The notes below the pieces were generated by a model, which did not search any database, was not told the origin of the DNA, and worked only from the letters and a program-made list of their open reading frames with translations. A stretch of 64,000 nt of DNA from Alteromonadaceae bacterium. Lineage in GTDB: Bacteria; Pseudomonadota; Gammaproteobacteria; Enterobacterales; Alteromonadaceae. Of this stretch, positions 8,506 to 17,623 are shown one piece after another; position 1 is the stretch's first letter, and each line of letters opens with the position of its first letter. Location: contig JABXHM010000009.1 of assembly GCA_013373625.1 (NCBI GenBank), positions 1 through 64,000 of the forward strand. The letters run 5' to 3'. A program made the position numbers and the translations under genes.

Positions 8506-10122
8506 TTATTTATTGCCACCAAGGGTGGAGAAAAAGCTGTCTTCGTTCCAACTTGGCGTGATTGGCGTATTGGCAAGATCGCTCGCAATCGCGTAGTTAA
8601 TTTCTACAAACTGCGCCGCCCACTCGTAATCAATAGGTAAGTTAAGATCATCAGAGGGCATATGATAATGCTTAGCCAGGAAAGTTTGCGGCGATACGCC
8701 AAGGGCGTCTTTTACCTCTGCCGCCAGACTCGGTACTAAGAATACCGCCGGAACTCCCTGCTTCACAAAACTGTACTGATCGCTGCGCACAAAGATAGCC
8801 TGCTCGGGCATCGGATCGTCAATGAGCTTCATTTCATTTTTTAACAAGGTTTGACTGACCGACTTCTCAAGTGAACTATGGGTAGCACCAAAGGCAATAA
8901 TTTGATTAGTGCGGTAGGTTAATATAGGCATGTCCAAGTTAACATTAGCGACGATATTGTCAATCGGTACGGTTGGATAATGGGCATAGTATTCTGAACC
9001 TAACAGGCCCTTCTCCTCGCCGGTAACAAAGGCAAAAATAATTGAACGCTTTGGTTGGTTGTCGGCGTGATGAAACTCATGAGCGATTTCAAGCAACGTT
9101 GATACGCCACTGGCATTATCCATAGCGCCATTATTGATTGTGTCTTTAAGAACAGAATTTTTGCTGATACCGATATGATCAGAATGAGCGGTTAATATAA
9201 TGTATTCGTTTTTTAACTTTGGATCTGAGCCTTCAATAATGCCAATCACATTTGGACTCGTGGTTTCACTTAATACTGATTTTTTTTCAATCGATGCAGT
9301 CAACCCCAATGATCTGGATGTCAGAGGTTGATTGTTTTCAATTTTTTCGTAAATCGCTTCTAAATCGATACCGGCCATATCGAATAAACGTTTACCAGCA
9401 TCAATACTCAGTGTAGCGCCGCCCTTCAGTTGCGGATAGCCGTTAAATACATCACCGTCTTTGGTCAACCAGCGTGTGCGCGGAGTTTTAACGTAAAGCT
9501 TACGTTTTTCAAATGGCGATACCGACTCTGAAACAGGCGTACTCACTACAATCACGCCTACCGCCCCATATTTAACTAAACTGTCTGAAATTAAACGGCG
9601 ATAATGAGAGCCCTCTTCGCTGGGAAAATCGTGAGGTCGGTCAGACAAAATCACCGCAATTTTGCCTTTGAGGTCGACACCTTCATAATCATTGTAGTTA
9701 AGGTAAGGGGCATCTATACCAAAGCCAACAAACACAAGCTCTGCGGAAACGCTCGATGCCTCACTGTTGATATCAGCGCTCATGAGCATGTTTTGCATAA
9801 ACTCAAACTCAATTGACTCTGCGCCTTTTGACACCACGAGCTTGGGTGATTGCATGTCTAAGGTGGATTGTTTAAAGGGGACAACCTGATAAAAACTGCC
9901 ATTCTCCCCGCCCGGAGCAACGCCCATTTTTTGTAGTTCACTGGCAATATATAGCGATGCAAAATCATGACCGATGCTGCCAGTATCGCGACCAGCCAGC
10001 AAATCGTCAGCTAAAAGCATCATATGCCCTTTAAAACGCTCTGCCGAAGCGGCGTTAGCAGAGCCGGATTCTACAAATAAAAGGGATAGAACCACAATAC
10101 ACGAACGCAGACGCTTGTTCAC
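8506..10122 (-). CDS. secreted M28-family zinc aminopeptidase
   Basis: A predicted exported metallopeptidase of 538 residues. Residues 1-25 form a signal peptide ending SANA. A PA (protease-associated) insert spans roughly 130-260. The M28 catalytic domain follows, with the zinc-ligand motifs HSDHIG, a MDNASG segment, the catalytic pair in TGEEKGLLGSE, and NLDMP. The family removes N-terminal amino acids from peptides in two-zinc active sites, usually outside the cytoplasm, so a role in peptide scavenging is likely. It is a single-gene unit with its own terminator, placed between clpB and pgeF where E. coli has none. The exact substrate cannot be told. Confidence 0.85.
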   Translation of the reverse strand: MNKRLRSCIVVLSLLFVESGSANAASAERFKGHMMLLADDLLAGRDTGSIGHDFASLYIASELQKMGVAPGGENGSFYQVVPFKQSTLDMQSPKLVVSKGAESIEFEFMQNMLMSADINSEASSVSAELVFVGFGIDAPYLNYNDYEGVDLKGKIAVILSDRPHDFPSEEGSHYRRLISDSLVKYGAVGVIVVSTPVSESVSPFEKRKLYVKTPRTRWLTKDGDVFNGYPQLKGGATLSIDAGKRLFDMAGIDLEAIYEKIENNQPLTSRSLGLTASIEKKSVLSETTSPNVIGIIEGSDPKLKNEYIILTAHSDHIGISKNSVLKDTINNGAMDNASGVSTLLEIAHEFHHADNQPKRSIIFAFVTGEEKGLLGSEYYAHYPTVPIDNIVANVNLDMPILTYRTNQIIAFGATHSSLEKSVSQTLLKNEMKLIDDPMPEQAIFVRSDQYSFVKQGVPAVFLVPSLAAEVKDALGVSPQTFLAKHYHMPSDDLNLPIDYEWAAQFVEINYAIASDLANTPITPSWNEDSFFSTLGGNK

Positions 10123-10211
10123 AGATATCTCCTTGGTCGGGTAACGATAGTAATGTAAGCATAAGGGGAATATTATGTGACAGTTTGAAAGCTGTACAGA
10201 AATAAACGAAA

Positions 10212-10940
10212 TTAGGCAATGAGGCCAATTACACTGACCTGCCGGCCAGTATGAGAGAGCTGATTATGAGTCGCCTGTCGATGCGAGAAAAAGCGCTCAT
10301 CCTCATAAGTACATATCCCGGCCTGTGTCACATTTTTAACACCTGCAGCAAGCAGTTGATATTCTGCAACCAGGGGCAAGTTAAGCAAGTATTTTTCAGC
10401 ATTAGCTGAGCGTTTTAGTACTCCGGGATACTGGCTAAAATGCTGCGCAACCTGATGCGACACTTCGTAGCACTGCTGGCAAATCGCCGGTCCAATCCAC
10501 GCATAGATGTCTGGCGCACTTGTCGCTAACCTGGCCAGAGTATGGTCGATAATTTTCACTTTTAATCCCTGCCAGCCCGCATGCACCGCCGCTACCTCTG
10601 TTCCCTGCTTATTGCACAACAACACCGGCACACAATCAGCGGTCATTACGGCACAAAAGTGATCCGGCGTGCGGCTAATTGCTGCGTCAGCGGTGTTTTC
10701 CTCAGAGGGTAAATCAATCACCTGATGGCCATGTACCTGGTTAAGCCAATGCAGTTTATTGGCATACGGCAAGCGTTGCCGGTTGTTGGTCACCGCTGCA
10801 ATATCGTCGTGCACATGACACCCCAGATTTAACGATTGATATGGCTCGTCACTAACACCGCCATGGCGCGTAGTGCTGTAAGCAATGATATTAGAGGGTG
10901 CCGACCATTGCGGCAGCACCAAAGGTAAGTCAAAGTTCAT
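10212..10940 (-). CDS. pgeF: YfiH/PgeF multicopper-type purine nucleosidase-editing protein
   Basis: A member of the YfiH (DUF152) family. Members have been described as laccase-like polyphenol oxidases, as adenosine/purine nucleoside phosphorylases, and in E. coli as a peptidoglycan editing factor. The conserved metal-site motifs are present: ADCVPVLL, HAGWQG, and the IGPAICQQCYEV segment. The frame is open further upstream, but I chose the ATG at 10940 because MNFDLPLVLPQW aligns with the start of E. coli YfiH. With this start the gene overlaps the end of rluD by 11 nt, as is usual for this pair, so they are cotranscribed. Confidence 0.9.
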   Translation of the reverse strand: MNFDLPLVLPQWSAPSNIIAYSTTRHGGVSDEPYQSLNLGCHVHDDIAAVTNNRQRLPYANKLHWLNQVHGHQVIDLPSEENTADAAISRTPDHFCAVMTADCVPVLLCNKQGTEVAAVHAGWQGLKVKIIDHTLARLATSAPDIYAWIGPAICQQCYEVSHQVAQHFSQYPGVLKRSANAEKYLLNLPLVAEYQLLAAGVKNVTQAGICTYEDERFFSHRQATHNQLSHTGRQVSVIGLIA

Positions 10941-11913
10941 CAAGTCCATACTGCTGCGTATCAGCGCGGGTTGCTTCAATCAAATCTACCATATCCTGCG
11001 GCAAAGGGGCTTGCCAGGTAAGCCACTCTTCTGATTCCGGGTGGTAAAGCGACAACTGCGCAGCATGCAATGCCTGTCGTCTGAAAGATCGCAACATATC
11101 AGCAAACTCTTCACTCGCGCCTTTAGGTAAACGCCAACGTCCACCGTAAGCGGGATCACCCACTAGTGGATGCTTGATATGCGCCATATGCACCCGAATT
11201 TGATGGGTTCGGCCAGTCTCCAGCTTTAATCTTAAATGTGTATGCGCACGGAATTTCTCGATGACACGGTAATGGGTAACCGCGGGTTTACCCATTTCAC
11301 GCACTGCCATATGGGTTCGTTTAGTTTGATGACGACCAATCGGCGCATCGACCAGACCACCCGCAACCATAGTACCAAAGGCTAAGGCTTCATATTCCCG
11401 ACTCATTACTCGTGACTGAAGTTGTTCTACAAGGTGCGTTTGCGCGGGTACTGTTTTAGCGACAACCATTAATCCGGTCGTGTCTTTATCTAACCGGTGG
11501 ACGATTCCTGCCCGGGGCACTTTATCAATATCGGGCACATGCGCCAGCAAAGCATTAAGTAACGTACCATCGCGATTGCCGGCACCTGGATGCACAACCA
11601 AATCGGCAGGTTTGTTGATAATCAGGATATGTTCGTCTTCGAATACAATATCCAACTCAATGTCCTGGGCACTATGAGTCACCTGCTGAGTTATCTCAGC
11701 TTCAACGGCTATAGACTCGTCGCCAGTCATTTTTTGACGAGGAACTTTGCACACTTCGCCATTAACCGTTACATTACCGCCCAGAATCCATTCTTTTAGC
11801 TTTGAACGAGAATATTCAGGGAACAAATCGGCAACAACCTGATCTAACCTGAGTCCAAAGTGTTGGTAGTCAGTTTGCGCTGCTAAAGAAATCTGTGAAC
11901 TTTGTTGTACCAT
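10930..11913 (-). CDS. rluD: 23S rRNA pseudouridine synthase RluD
   Basis: It makes pseudouridines 1911, 1915 and 1917 in helix 69 of 23S rRNA, needed for normal 50S assembly. An S4 RNA-binding domain (about 18-80) is followed by the RluA-type catalytic domain with the HRLDKDTTGL motif; D142 is the expected catalytic aspartate. At 327 residues it is close to the E. coli enzyme (326). It is divergent from bamD and overlaps pgeF, the same arrangement as in E. coli. Confidence 0.97.
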   Translation of the reverse strand: MVQQSSQISLAAQTDYQHFGLRLDQVVADLFPEYSRSKLKEWILGGNVTVNGEVCKVPRQKMTGDESIAVEAEITQQVTHSAQDIELDIVFEDEHILIINKPADLVVHPGAGNRDGTLLNALLAHVPDIDKVPRAGIVHRLDKDTTGLMVVAKTVPAQTHLVEQLQSRVMSREYEALAFGTMVAGGLVDAPIGRHQTKRTHMAVREMGKPAVTHYRVIEKFRAHTHLRLKLETGRTHQIRVHMAHIKHPLVGDPAYGGRWRLPKGASEEFADMLRSFRRQALHAAQLSLYHPESEEWLTWQAPLPQDMVDLIEATRADTQQYGLDEL

Positions 11914-12085
11914 AACCGCCTAAAGAGAGAGAACACAAAAGGCAGATTATAACAGGTTTGCACCGTATGGACGTTTTCTTTTGGAGTTTATGTGGTGTTT
12001 GCGTTTAAGAGTACGTTAAAATACCCCTATACATACTGTAATGCTCTGCAGTAAATTTAAATATGTACCAGGAATTAGTAGTACT

Positions 12086-12850
12086 ATGAAAATAAACCGT
12101 TGCTTTGTACCGTTGATTGTCGGCCTTCTTCTTACGCTGGCTGGGTGCTCATCGTCTAACAAAGAAGAAGAAGTGATTAACGCCAACTTAGGCGCACAGG
12201 CACTGTATGACAGAGCAAGAGAAAGCATGGCAAATGGTAATTTTGCCGCCGCTTCCGACACGTTGAGTGCACTTGACTCGCGTTTTCCCTTTGGTCCATT
12301 GTCACATCAGGTACAACTGGATCTTATATACAGTTATTACAAATCAGCGAAAGTAGACCAAACTTTGGCCACTATCGATCGATTTATTCGCTTAAACCCC
12401 AATCATTCCGACGTTGACTACGCATACTATATGCGCGGCCTGACCAACATGGAAGCCGACCATAACTTGTTTCAAGAGCTAGTTGGCATCGACAACACAG
12501 ACCGGGATCCAAGTAAATCGAAGCAGGCTTTCGATGATTTCAGAAGACTTATTCAGCAGTATCCTGACAGTAAATATGCAGCTGATGCACGTCAAAGAAT
12601 GGTATTTATCAAGAACCGTTTGGCAAGTTATGAAATTTCGATTGCAAGATTTTACATGCGCCGCCAGGCCTTCGTTGCTGCAGCTAACCGTGGCCGCTAC
12701 ATACTTGAACATTACCCTGACTCAAACCAGGTACAACAAGCGCTCGAAATCATGGTGGAAAGTTATGATCAGTTAGACCTTCAGGAGCTACGTGACAACG
12801 CCATGAAGACCCTCAAACTCAACTATCCTGATAGTGAATTTATTAGTTAA
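12086..12850 (+). CDS. bamD: outer membrane assembly lipoprotein BamD
   Basis: An essential lipoprotein of the BAM complex that, with BamA, inserts beta-barrel proteins into the outer membrane. The signal peptide ends with the lipobox LAGC, so C20 is the lipidated residue. TPR-like helices fill the rest. I chose the ATG at 12086; the frame is open 45 nt upstream, but this start puts a basic residue pair right before the signal-peptide core. The product is 254 residues (E. coli 245). It is divergent from rluD. Its terminator lies inside the end of the convergent GGDEF/EAL gene. Confidence 0.95.
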   Translation: MKINRCFVPLIVGLLLTLAGCSSSNKEEEVINANLGAQALYDRARESMANGNFAAASDTLSALDSRFPFGPLSHQVQLDLIYSYYKSAKVDQTLATIDRFIRLNPNHSDVDYAYYMRGLTNMEADHNLFQELVGIDNTDRDPSKSKQAFDDFRRLIQQYPDSKYAADARQRMVFIKNRLASYEISIARFYMRRQAFVAAANRGRYILEHYPDSNQVQQALEIMVESYDQLDLQELRDNAMKTLKLNYPDSEFIS

Positions 12851-12881
12851 TACTGAGCTAACAAATGTTTTTAAAATGAAT

Positions 12882-15344
12882 TCATTGGGCAGTCACAGAC
12901 TGCCCTTTTTGTTTCTGTTGATTAACCCCTAAGAAATTAATAAATTCATCCATCGGCAACGGTTTACTGTATAAAAAACCTTGTGCATAACGGCATTTTT
13001 CTGATGCTAAAAACTGTAACTGTTGCGCCGTTTCAACTCCTTCAGCAACAACGTCACAACCTAAGTCGTCTGCAATTTTGATGATGCTTCTGGTTAAATT
13101 ACAACTCGATTGTTCTCCTGGAACACTTGCGATAAAGCTTTTATCAATCTTAAGTGTATCGATGGGCAATTTATTGAGGTAAGACAAAGACGAATATCCC
13201 GTGCCAAAGTCATCAAGCGCAAGTGTAAACCCGGCTTGCTTAAATGCCACCAGGGTTTCTAACTCAACATCAATTAATGCGGTTTCGGTCAACTCAAGCT
13301 CAAACTGACTCGCCGACAAGCCAAAATCATTAATCACCGATTGTAGGTCTGAACATAAATTATTGTTTATTAGCTGACGGGCAGAAATATTCACGGCCAG
13401 TTTGAACGATGACGACACTAACGGATTTATTTGCTGTAGCGCCTTACAGGCACTTAGCATAATGCTTTGTGTTAGTTGTTCAATCAATCCTGTATCTTCA
13501 GCCAGGTCAATAAAAATATCGGGCGATATACTTTGTTCGTCCGGCATAATCCATCTTGCCAGAACTTCAGCACCAACTACCCGTCCGTGTTCGATATCTA
13601 TTTTAGGCTGTAAATAGGCATTTATTTGCCCTGCACTTATTGCATTTCGTAGTGCACTTTCCATGGTTAATGACGACAAACGCGACTCAGTCATCACTGA
13701 CTGATAAACTCTGACAGTGCCTTTTCCTATACCTTTCGCCCAGTACAAAGCTGTATCGGCCTGTTGATAAAGCTCACTGGGCGATTGTGCATACTTGGGA
13801 TACAGGCTGATACCAATACAGCAATCGATATAGACTGGTACCGGACAGCCTATGTCATAGGGGTAGCTGAGTTGCAAACGAATAGCATTAGCTAGCTGTA
13901 TTACCGTAGCGCTTTCTTCCGGTTCTTTGTATAACAGTGAAAATTCATCTCCGCCAACACGAAACAAACGCGCACCAGCAGGCAGTATTGGCGACAGGCG
14001 ACGGCTTATATGAATTAACAACTTATCACCGTTTGAATGACCAAGACTATCGTTCACTTGCTTAAAGTTATCTAAATCGATAAGCAACAGACCATAAACC
14101 TTTTGATCATCGTTCTGGTCCAACGCTTGCGCAGATTCCAGTTCAGCCTGCAGTGCGCGACGATTAGGCAAATCAGTCAGCACATCATGATGGGCAAGGT
14201 GTCGGAGTTCTTCCCGTGCTTCCACCAATTCCGAGATATTGGTTAGCGTTGCCGTATAGCTCGTCAGTTGTTGTTGTCTGTTCTCAACTGCTACCAGGGT
14301 TAACAAGCCATATTGGAGCTTATCATTGTCTCGCCAGGCAACTTCGTCGGTCCAACTTTTAACTTCTTTTAAATGTTCAGTAATGACCTCTTGGGCGGAA
14401 GTCAGATCAAACAATCCCAGCAAACTCTGATCTTTTAATTCGTTAAGTTGTTGCTTATTAAATAGTGTTTGAAAAGCTTTGTTAGTGTTAATAATACAAT
14501 AGTGCTCATTAAGCACGGCAATGCCTTCTCGGCTTTGTTCAAAAACTGTCGTCGCCTGACGCAGTTGCTGTTCATTAGATTCCAGTTTAGCCACTATTTT
14601 ACTGCTGCTTGAAAGTAACAGCTGCCAATCGATCAGAGGATCCGACAAGGCTTTTTTCATTCTGTTTTTATTTGTCAGCATGAAACAAAACAAAAACAAC
14701 CCGAACGACAAAGCAATAATAACTTTACCATTGAGGTTACCAATTATTAATGTGAATACCTCGTCACTTAAACCAATGGCCAGCACAGGGAATAGCACAC
14801 CATCAACCAGGATCATGGCGACAAACCACAAAGAATATGCGGCACTTAACATTACGTAGTTCGATAGCAGCAACTTCAACCGGTCAAAAGTAATAAGTAA
14901 TATGTAAAGTTCGACAATGATGAGTACGGCACCAATAACGATTAACGGAATTGACACCTCAAATAATTCTGAGGGTGTGTTTAATGGGTTGCCGATGTCT
15001 GAAGCGACTAATATTTGAGAAATACTGGCGAATAAAGTGACCTTGAAGATACCTACCATCACAACCAGGCGCATGATATTACGTAGAATAAAGGCATCAT
15101 TTTCGATAAACGCCATCAAGACGCACGCCATGATGAACCCGCCATAAGCGAGTGTTCCACCCGAAATGTTGATTTCGCCAGGCAGCGTTACATTGTAAAC
15201 AGCGCCCAGAAAGCCGCCCATTAATAGCACTATGCTAATGTAAACATACAGAGAAACACGGCGGGTTTGTGGATTTTTTTCAAACGTAAGAGTGAGTGGA
15301 AATAAACAGTAAAGACCAAACTGCACTAAAAGCTGCGTAACCAT
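12882..15344 (-). CDS. membrane GGDEF-EAL cyclic-di-GMP protein
   Basis: An 820-residue inner membrane protein. About seven hydrophobic segments lie in residues 1-225, then a PAS-like domain (about 265-380), a GGDEF domain (about 390-550) and an EAL domain (about 560-810). The cyclase motif GGDEF is intact. The EAL signature reads EVLAR, a tolerated variant, and the catalytic motifs DDFGTGYSSL and VAEGVET are present. Both cyclic-di-GMP synthesis and breakdown are therefore possible; which dominates cannot be told. The membrane part is not an obvious known sensor class to me. Two PilZ receptors are encoded elsewhere in the window. Confidence 0.9.
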   Translation of the reverse strand: MVTQLLVQFGLYCLFPLTLTFEKNPQTRRVSLYVYISIVLLMGGFLGAVYNVTLPGEINISGGTLAYGGFIMACVLMAFIENDAFILRNIMRLVVMVGIFKVTLFASISQILVASDIGNPLNTPSELFEVSIPLIVIGAVLIIVELYILLITFDRLKLLLSNYVMLSAAYSLWFVAMILVDGVLFPVLAIGLSDEVFTLIIGNLNGKVIIALSFGLFLFCFMLTNKNRMKKALSDPLIDWQLLLSSSSKIVAKLESNEQQLRQATTVFEQSREGIAVLNEHYCIINTNKAFQTLFNKQQLNELKDQSLLGLFDLTSAQEVITEHLKEVKSWTDEVAWRDNDKLQYGLLTLVAVENRQQQLTSYTATLTNISELVEAREELRHLAHHDVLTDLPNRRALQAELESAQALDQNDDQKVYGLLLIDLDNFKQVNDSLGHSNGDKLLIHISRRLSPILPAGARLFRVGGDEFSLLYKEPEESATVIQLANAIRLQLSYPYDIGCPVPVYIDCCIGISLYPKYAQSPSELYQQADTALYWAKGIGKGTVRVYQSVMTESRLSSLTMESALRNAISAGQINAYLQPKIDIEHGRVVGAEVLARWIMPDEQSISPDIFIDLAEDTGLIEQLTQSIMLSACKALQQINPLVSSSFKLAVNISARQLINNNLCSDLQSVINDFGLSASQFELELTETALIDVELETLVAFKQAGFTLALDDFGTGYSSLSYLNKLPIDTLKIDKSFIASVPGEQSSCNLTRSIIKIADDLGCDVVAEGVETAQQLQFLASEKCRYAQGFLYSKPLPMDEFINFLGVNQQKQKGQSVTAQ
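12887..12910 (+). terminator. bamD terminator inside a convergent coding region
   Basis: A perfect 8-bp stem (12887-12894 with 12898-12905), a 3-nt loop and five T residues stop bamD transcription. The hairpin overlaps the last codons of the GGDEF/EAL gene (stop at 12882-12884), so those codons serve two purposes. Confidence 0.85.
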
Positions 15345-15482
15345 TTATAGTTCATCGAGATCGTCATATCTTTCCAGCATAGCAGGGCTACGCAATATGA
15401 CCATATGATAGGGCTATTTTGGCAGTGAATAGTATTTCTAACAGGTTGAAAGAAAAAACAAAGCCTGGTTATTAGTGGTATT

Positions 15483-15513
15483 CATTGAGCCCGGTACAAA
15501 GCCAGGCTCAATG
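15483..15513 (-). terminator. hairpin after chrR
   Basis: A perfect 9-bp stem (15483-15491 with 15505-15513) lies 3 nt beyond the chrR stop codon. There is no strong U tract right after it, so it may act weakly, with Rho, or as an mRNA 3' end stabiliser. Confidence 0.45.
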
Positions 15514-15516
15514 TGA

Positions 15517-16212
15517 TTATCTGAAGAAAAGATGACTGAAGGGGTTCAGTAATCTTGCAATACCTGACGTAAAGTGAAGCGGTTGATCAACGATACTAAA
15601 CACCAAACATCCTTCATTTGAGTTTGAATGTGGTGCATGCGTGTGTTCGCCGTTCAAATAAATAAAATCACCGGTATCATAGTCATTGACGCCGTCTGAA
15701 AACTCACCATCTATTACCAGTGTCATCTCAGACCCACGATGTGTGTGCTCAGGAACAGAGCCACCTTTACCCATATAAATAAAATTCGCCACGCCCTCGT
15801 AGCCAAGCTCAACAGGTGCTTGCCATAACTTACCGACAAGTGATGACCAGTTGCCACGCTTTTGCACTAACCTGTGTAACGTTTTGGGTAATTCAAACTT
15901 TCTACCATCCAGTTCGATGGTAGCAACTGCCTGGCCGTTTGATTGAGCCATGCGGCCACCAGAATAAACAGTTTCAGCAACGGGTTGCTGTGTGATATTC
16001 GCCAACATCACATCGAACTGCGGATCGTACTGCTCACTGATCGCTTCGAGCTCCAGCTCATGTGCGGCAAACTCTTCAGTTTGCGCCTCAACTTGTCCCT
16101 GACAGTACTGACACATATCACAGTGCGCAGACACCATTAACGATTCTGCGGGAGATAATGTACCCGATACAAACTGCTCTAAGAGCTCAGGTTTTGGATG
16201 AAACTTAATCAT
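15517..16212 (-). CDS. chrR: ChrR-type zinc anti-sigma factor
   Basis: A cytoplasmic anti-sigma factor of 231 residues that should hold the neighbouring ECF sigma factor inactive until singlet oxygen or organic peroxide releases it. The N-terminal ZAS zinc site is complete: H5, H30, C34 and C37. The C-terminal half is a cupin with H156, H158, E162 and a late His cluster (190-195), matching the second metal site of Rhodobacter ChrR that senses the signal. It overlaps the sigma gene by 8 nt, so the two are translationally coupled. Confidence 0.88.
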   Translation of the reverse strand: MIKFHPKPELLEQFVSGTLSPAESLMVSAHCDMCQYCQGQVEAQTEEFAAHELELEAISEQYDPQFDVMLANITQQPVAETVYSGGRMAQSNGQAVATIELDGRKFELPKTLHRLVQKRGNWSSLVGKLWQAPVELGYEGVANFIYMGKGGSVPEHTHRGSEMTLVIDGEFSDGVNDYDTGDFIYLNGEHTHAPHSNSNEGCLVFSIVDQPLHFTSGIARLLNPFSHLFFR

Positions 16213-16816
16213 GATCGCTTAACATACCTTTAAGACGCTGTAGGGCTAATCTGGTCCGCGACTTTACAGTACCTAACGGAATATCCAAATCATCAGCTAT
16301 TTCTTGTTGTGACTTACCATCGATATAAATGGATTCTATAACTACTTTCTGTTTGTCTGGCAGCGAATCGAACAAATGGCCAATCTGCTCCAAAGTAACC
16401 TGTTCATCAAGTGATTTTTCGTTCGCGTCCGGGGTTTGCTCGCATAACACAGGCCACAAATCATCCGCACAAATATCTTCTTTGCGGTTCTGTACTTTTC
16501 GCAACATATCAAACCGGATATTCCGGGCGATAGTAAAAATCCACGTAGAAGGCGATCCCTTCTCGGAATTAAAAAGATGTGCTTTTTGCCAAACATTAGA
16601 CATTGTGTCCTGCACCAGTTCCATGGCCAGTGCTTCGTTGCCCAGTTGCTTTAGGGCATACGAACGCAAACGCGGAGCAAAAAAACCAAATACTCGCGAG
16701 AAAGATGCTTTACAGCGCTCTTCCGCTACTCGCACTAGGTAGTCTGACATTTCAGTTGCACATTCTTTCGGTTCTATCGCACTGTTCTCGTGTTCCAATG
16801 GAATTCCAACAAGCAT
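16205..16816 (-). CDS. ECF RNA polymerase sigma factor, RpoE/ECF11 type
   Basis: A 203-residue group IV sigma factor with region 2 (about 40-105, containing ELVQDTMSNVW) and region 4 (about 140-195, with a clear helix-turn-helix QEIADDLDIPLGTVKSR). Pairing with a ChrR anti-sigma factor places it in the ECF11 group, whose best-known member is Rhodobacter sphaeroides RpoE, the singlet-oxygen response sigma. A TGATC-type promoter sits upstream, which suggests autoregulation. The start at 16816 is the first ATG; a later one at 16750 is possible. This is not the RpoE of the envelope stress system, which is encoded at 52811-53389. Confidence 0.9.
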   Translation of the reverse strand: MLVGIPLEHENSAIEPKECATEMSDYLVRVAEERCKASFSRVFGFFAPRLRSYALKQLGNEALAMELVQDTMSNVWQKAHLFNSEKGSPSTWIFTIARNIRFDMLRKVQNRKEDICADDLWPVLCEQTPDANEKSLDEQVTLEQIGHLFDSLPDKQKVVIESIYIDGKSQQEIADDLDIPLGTVKSRTRLALQRLKGMLSDHD

Positions 16817-16846
16817 ATTTTCGGTCCGATTTTTTTCCGTGTGTAG

Positions 16847-16876
16847 TGGTTACGCACCAAACACGGCGTTAGATCA
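16847..16876 (-). promoter_or_regulatory. candidate ECF11 promoter of the sigma-chrR pair
   Basis: Read leftward, TGATCT (16871-16876), exactly 18 nt, then TAACCA (16847-16852). The TGATC -35 element is the known signature of ECF11 promoters. The predicted start lies about 25 nt before the sigma gene. The same layout recurs at two other sites in this locus. Confidence 0.65.
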
Positions 16877-16888
16877 AAAAAGATTTAA

Positions 16889-17464
16889 TTATCGAACAAG
16901 GTTGTTTATATAGTTTAACACCTTGTCGCAATTTTGCTCGCTTAGAAAAGCTTGTTTGTTTTCTGCATCAACCGGCAGTAGCTCAAGCCATCGATAAATA
17001 ACCCAAAGTGGTTCTGAAAACTTTAATTCGGGGTACAATTTAGCAATTTCCGGATAACGTGAATAAATAACCTCCAGCTTTTCTCTCAGCGGCTCAATAG
17101 CGTCATCGTCAATGTTAGACGCCCAATCAGTGACCTGCTCGCATTCACCGGTGCGCAGCCCATCACTTTCTGTTTTTATGTTGGTCACCCTCACACAATA
17201 TTGACCTTCAACCTTGATACCTAACAAGCCATCTTCAAGTAGGTCGAAGTCAACAATTTTGCACATTGTGCCAATATCAAAAATATGTTGATTAGTACCC
17301 TGTTCACCGCGACTATTGAGCATACATAACACAAACCGGCCATCACCGGCGCAGGCTTCCTTAACCATACGTACATATCTGGGCTCAAAGATTCGCAGCG
17401 CCATGTGCCCACCCGGAAGTAAATGAGCTGAAAGCGGGAATAATGGAATATGAGCTTTACGCAT
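16889..17464 (-). CDS. LON substrate-binding-domain protein
   Basis: A 191-residue protein consisting of the LON N-terminal (substrate-binding) domain only; neither the AAA+ nor the protease part of Lon is present. It starts with the typical IPLFPLSAHLLPGG strand and has the RIFEPRYVRMV motif. Such stand-alone proteins are widespread and poorly understood. It lies just upstream of the sigma-chrR genes on the same strand (72-nt gap, no terminator seen) and has its own ECF11-like promoter. It is therefore probably part of this stress response; a link to ChrR turnover is only a guess. Confidence 0.85.
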   Translation of the reverse strand: MRKAHIPLFPLSAHLLPGGHMALRIFEPRYVRMVKEACAGDGRFVLCMLNSRGEQGTNQHIFDIGTMCKIVDFDLLEDGLLGIKVEGQYCVRVTNIKTESDGLRTGECEQVTDWASNIDDDAIEPLREKLEVIYSRYPEIAKLYPELKFSEPLWVIYRWLELLPVDAENKQAFLSEQNCDKVLNYINNLVR

Positions 17465-17508
17465 AATAAATATCTATAACCAGTAAGAAAGTTAACTAGA
17501 CGTTGGGA

Positions 17509-17538
17509 GAGATACGCTTTAATCAAAGCTTTGGATCT
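17509..17538 (-). promoter_or_regulatory. candidate ECF11 promoter of the LON-domain gene
   Basis: Read leftward, AGATCC (17533-17538), exactly 18 nt, then TATCTC (17509-17514). The first base differs from TGATC, so this is the weakest of the three sites. It is back to back with the promoter of the divergent operon. Confidence 0.45.
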
Positions 17539-17564
17539 AATCGGACAAAATTATACATAGAAGA

Positions 17565-17594
17565 TGATCTATCCGCTAATAGTGCAGGTATTAT
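17565..17594 (+). promoter_or_regulatory. candidate ECF11 promoter of the five-gene operon
   Basis: TGATCT (17565-17570), exactly 18 nt, then TATTAT (17589-17594). The predicted start lies about 23 nt before the GTG of the first gene. The site shares its -35 element and spacer length with the promoter before the sigma gene. Confidence 0.65.
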
Positions 17595-17623
17595 GAACAA
17601 TTGTTATTGCTGGAAACATTACC

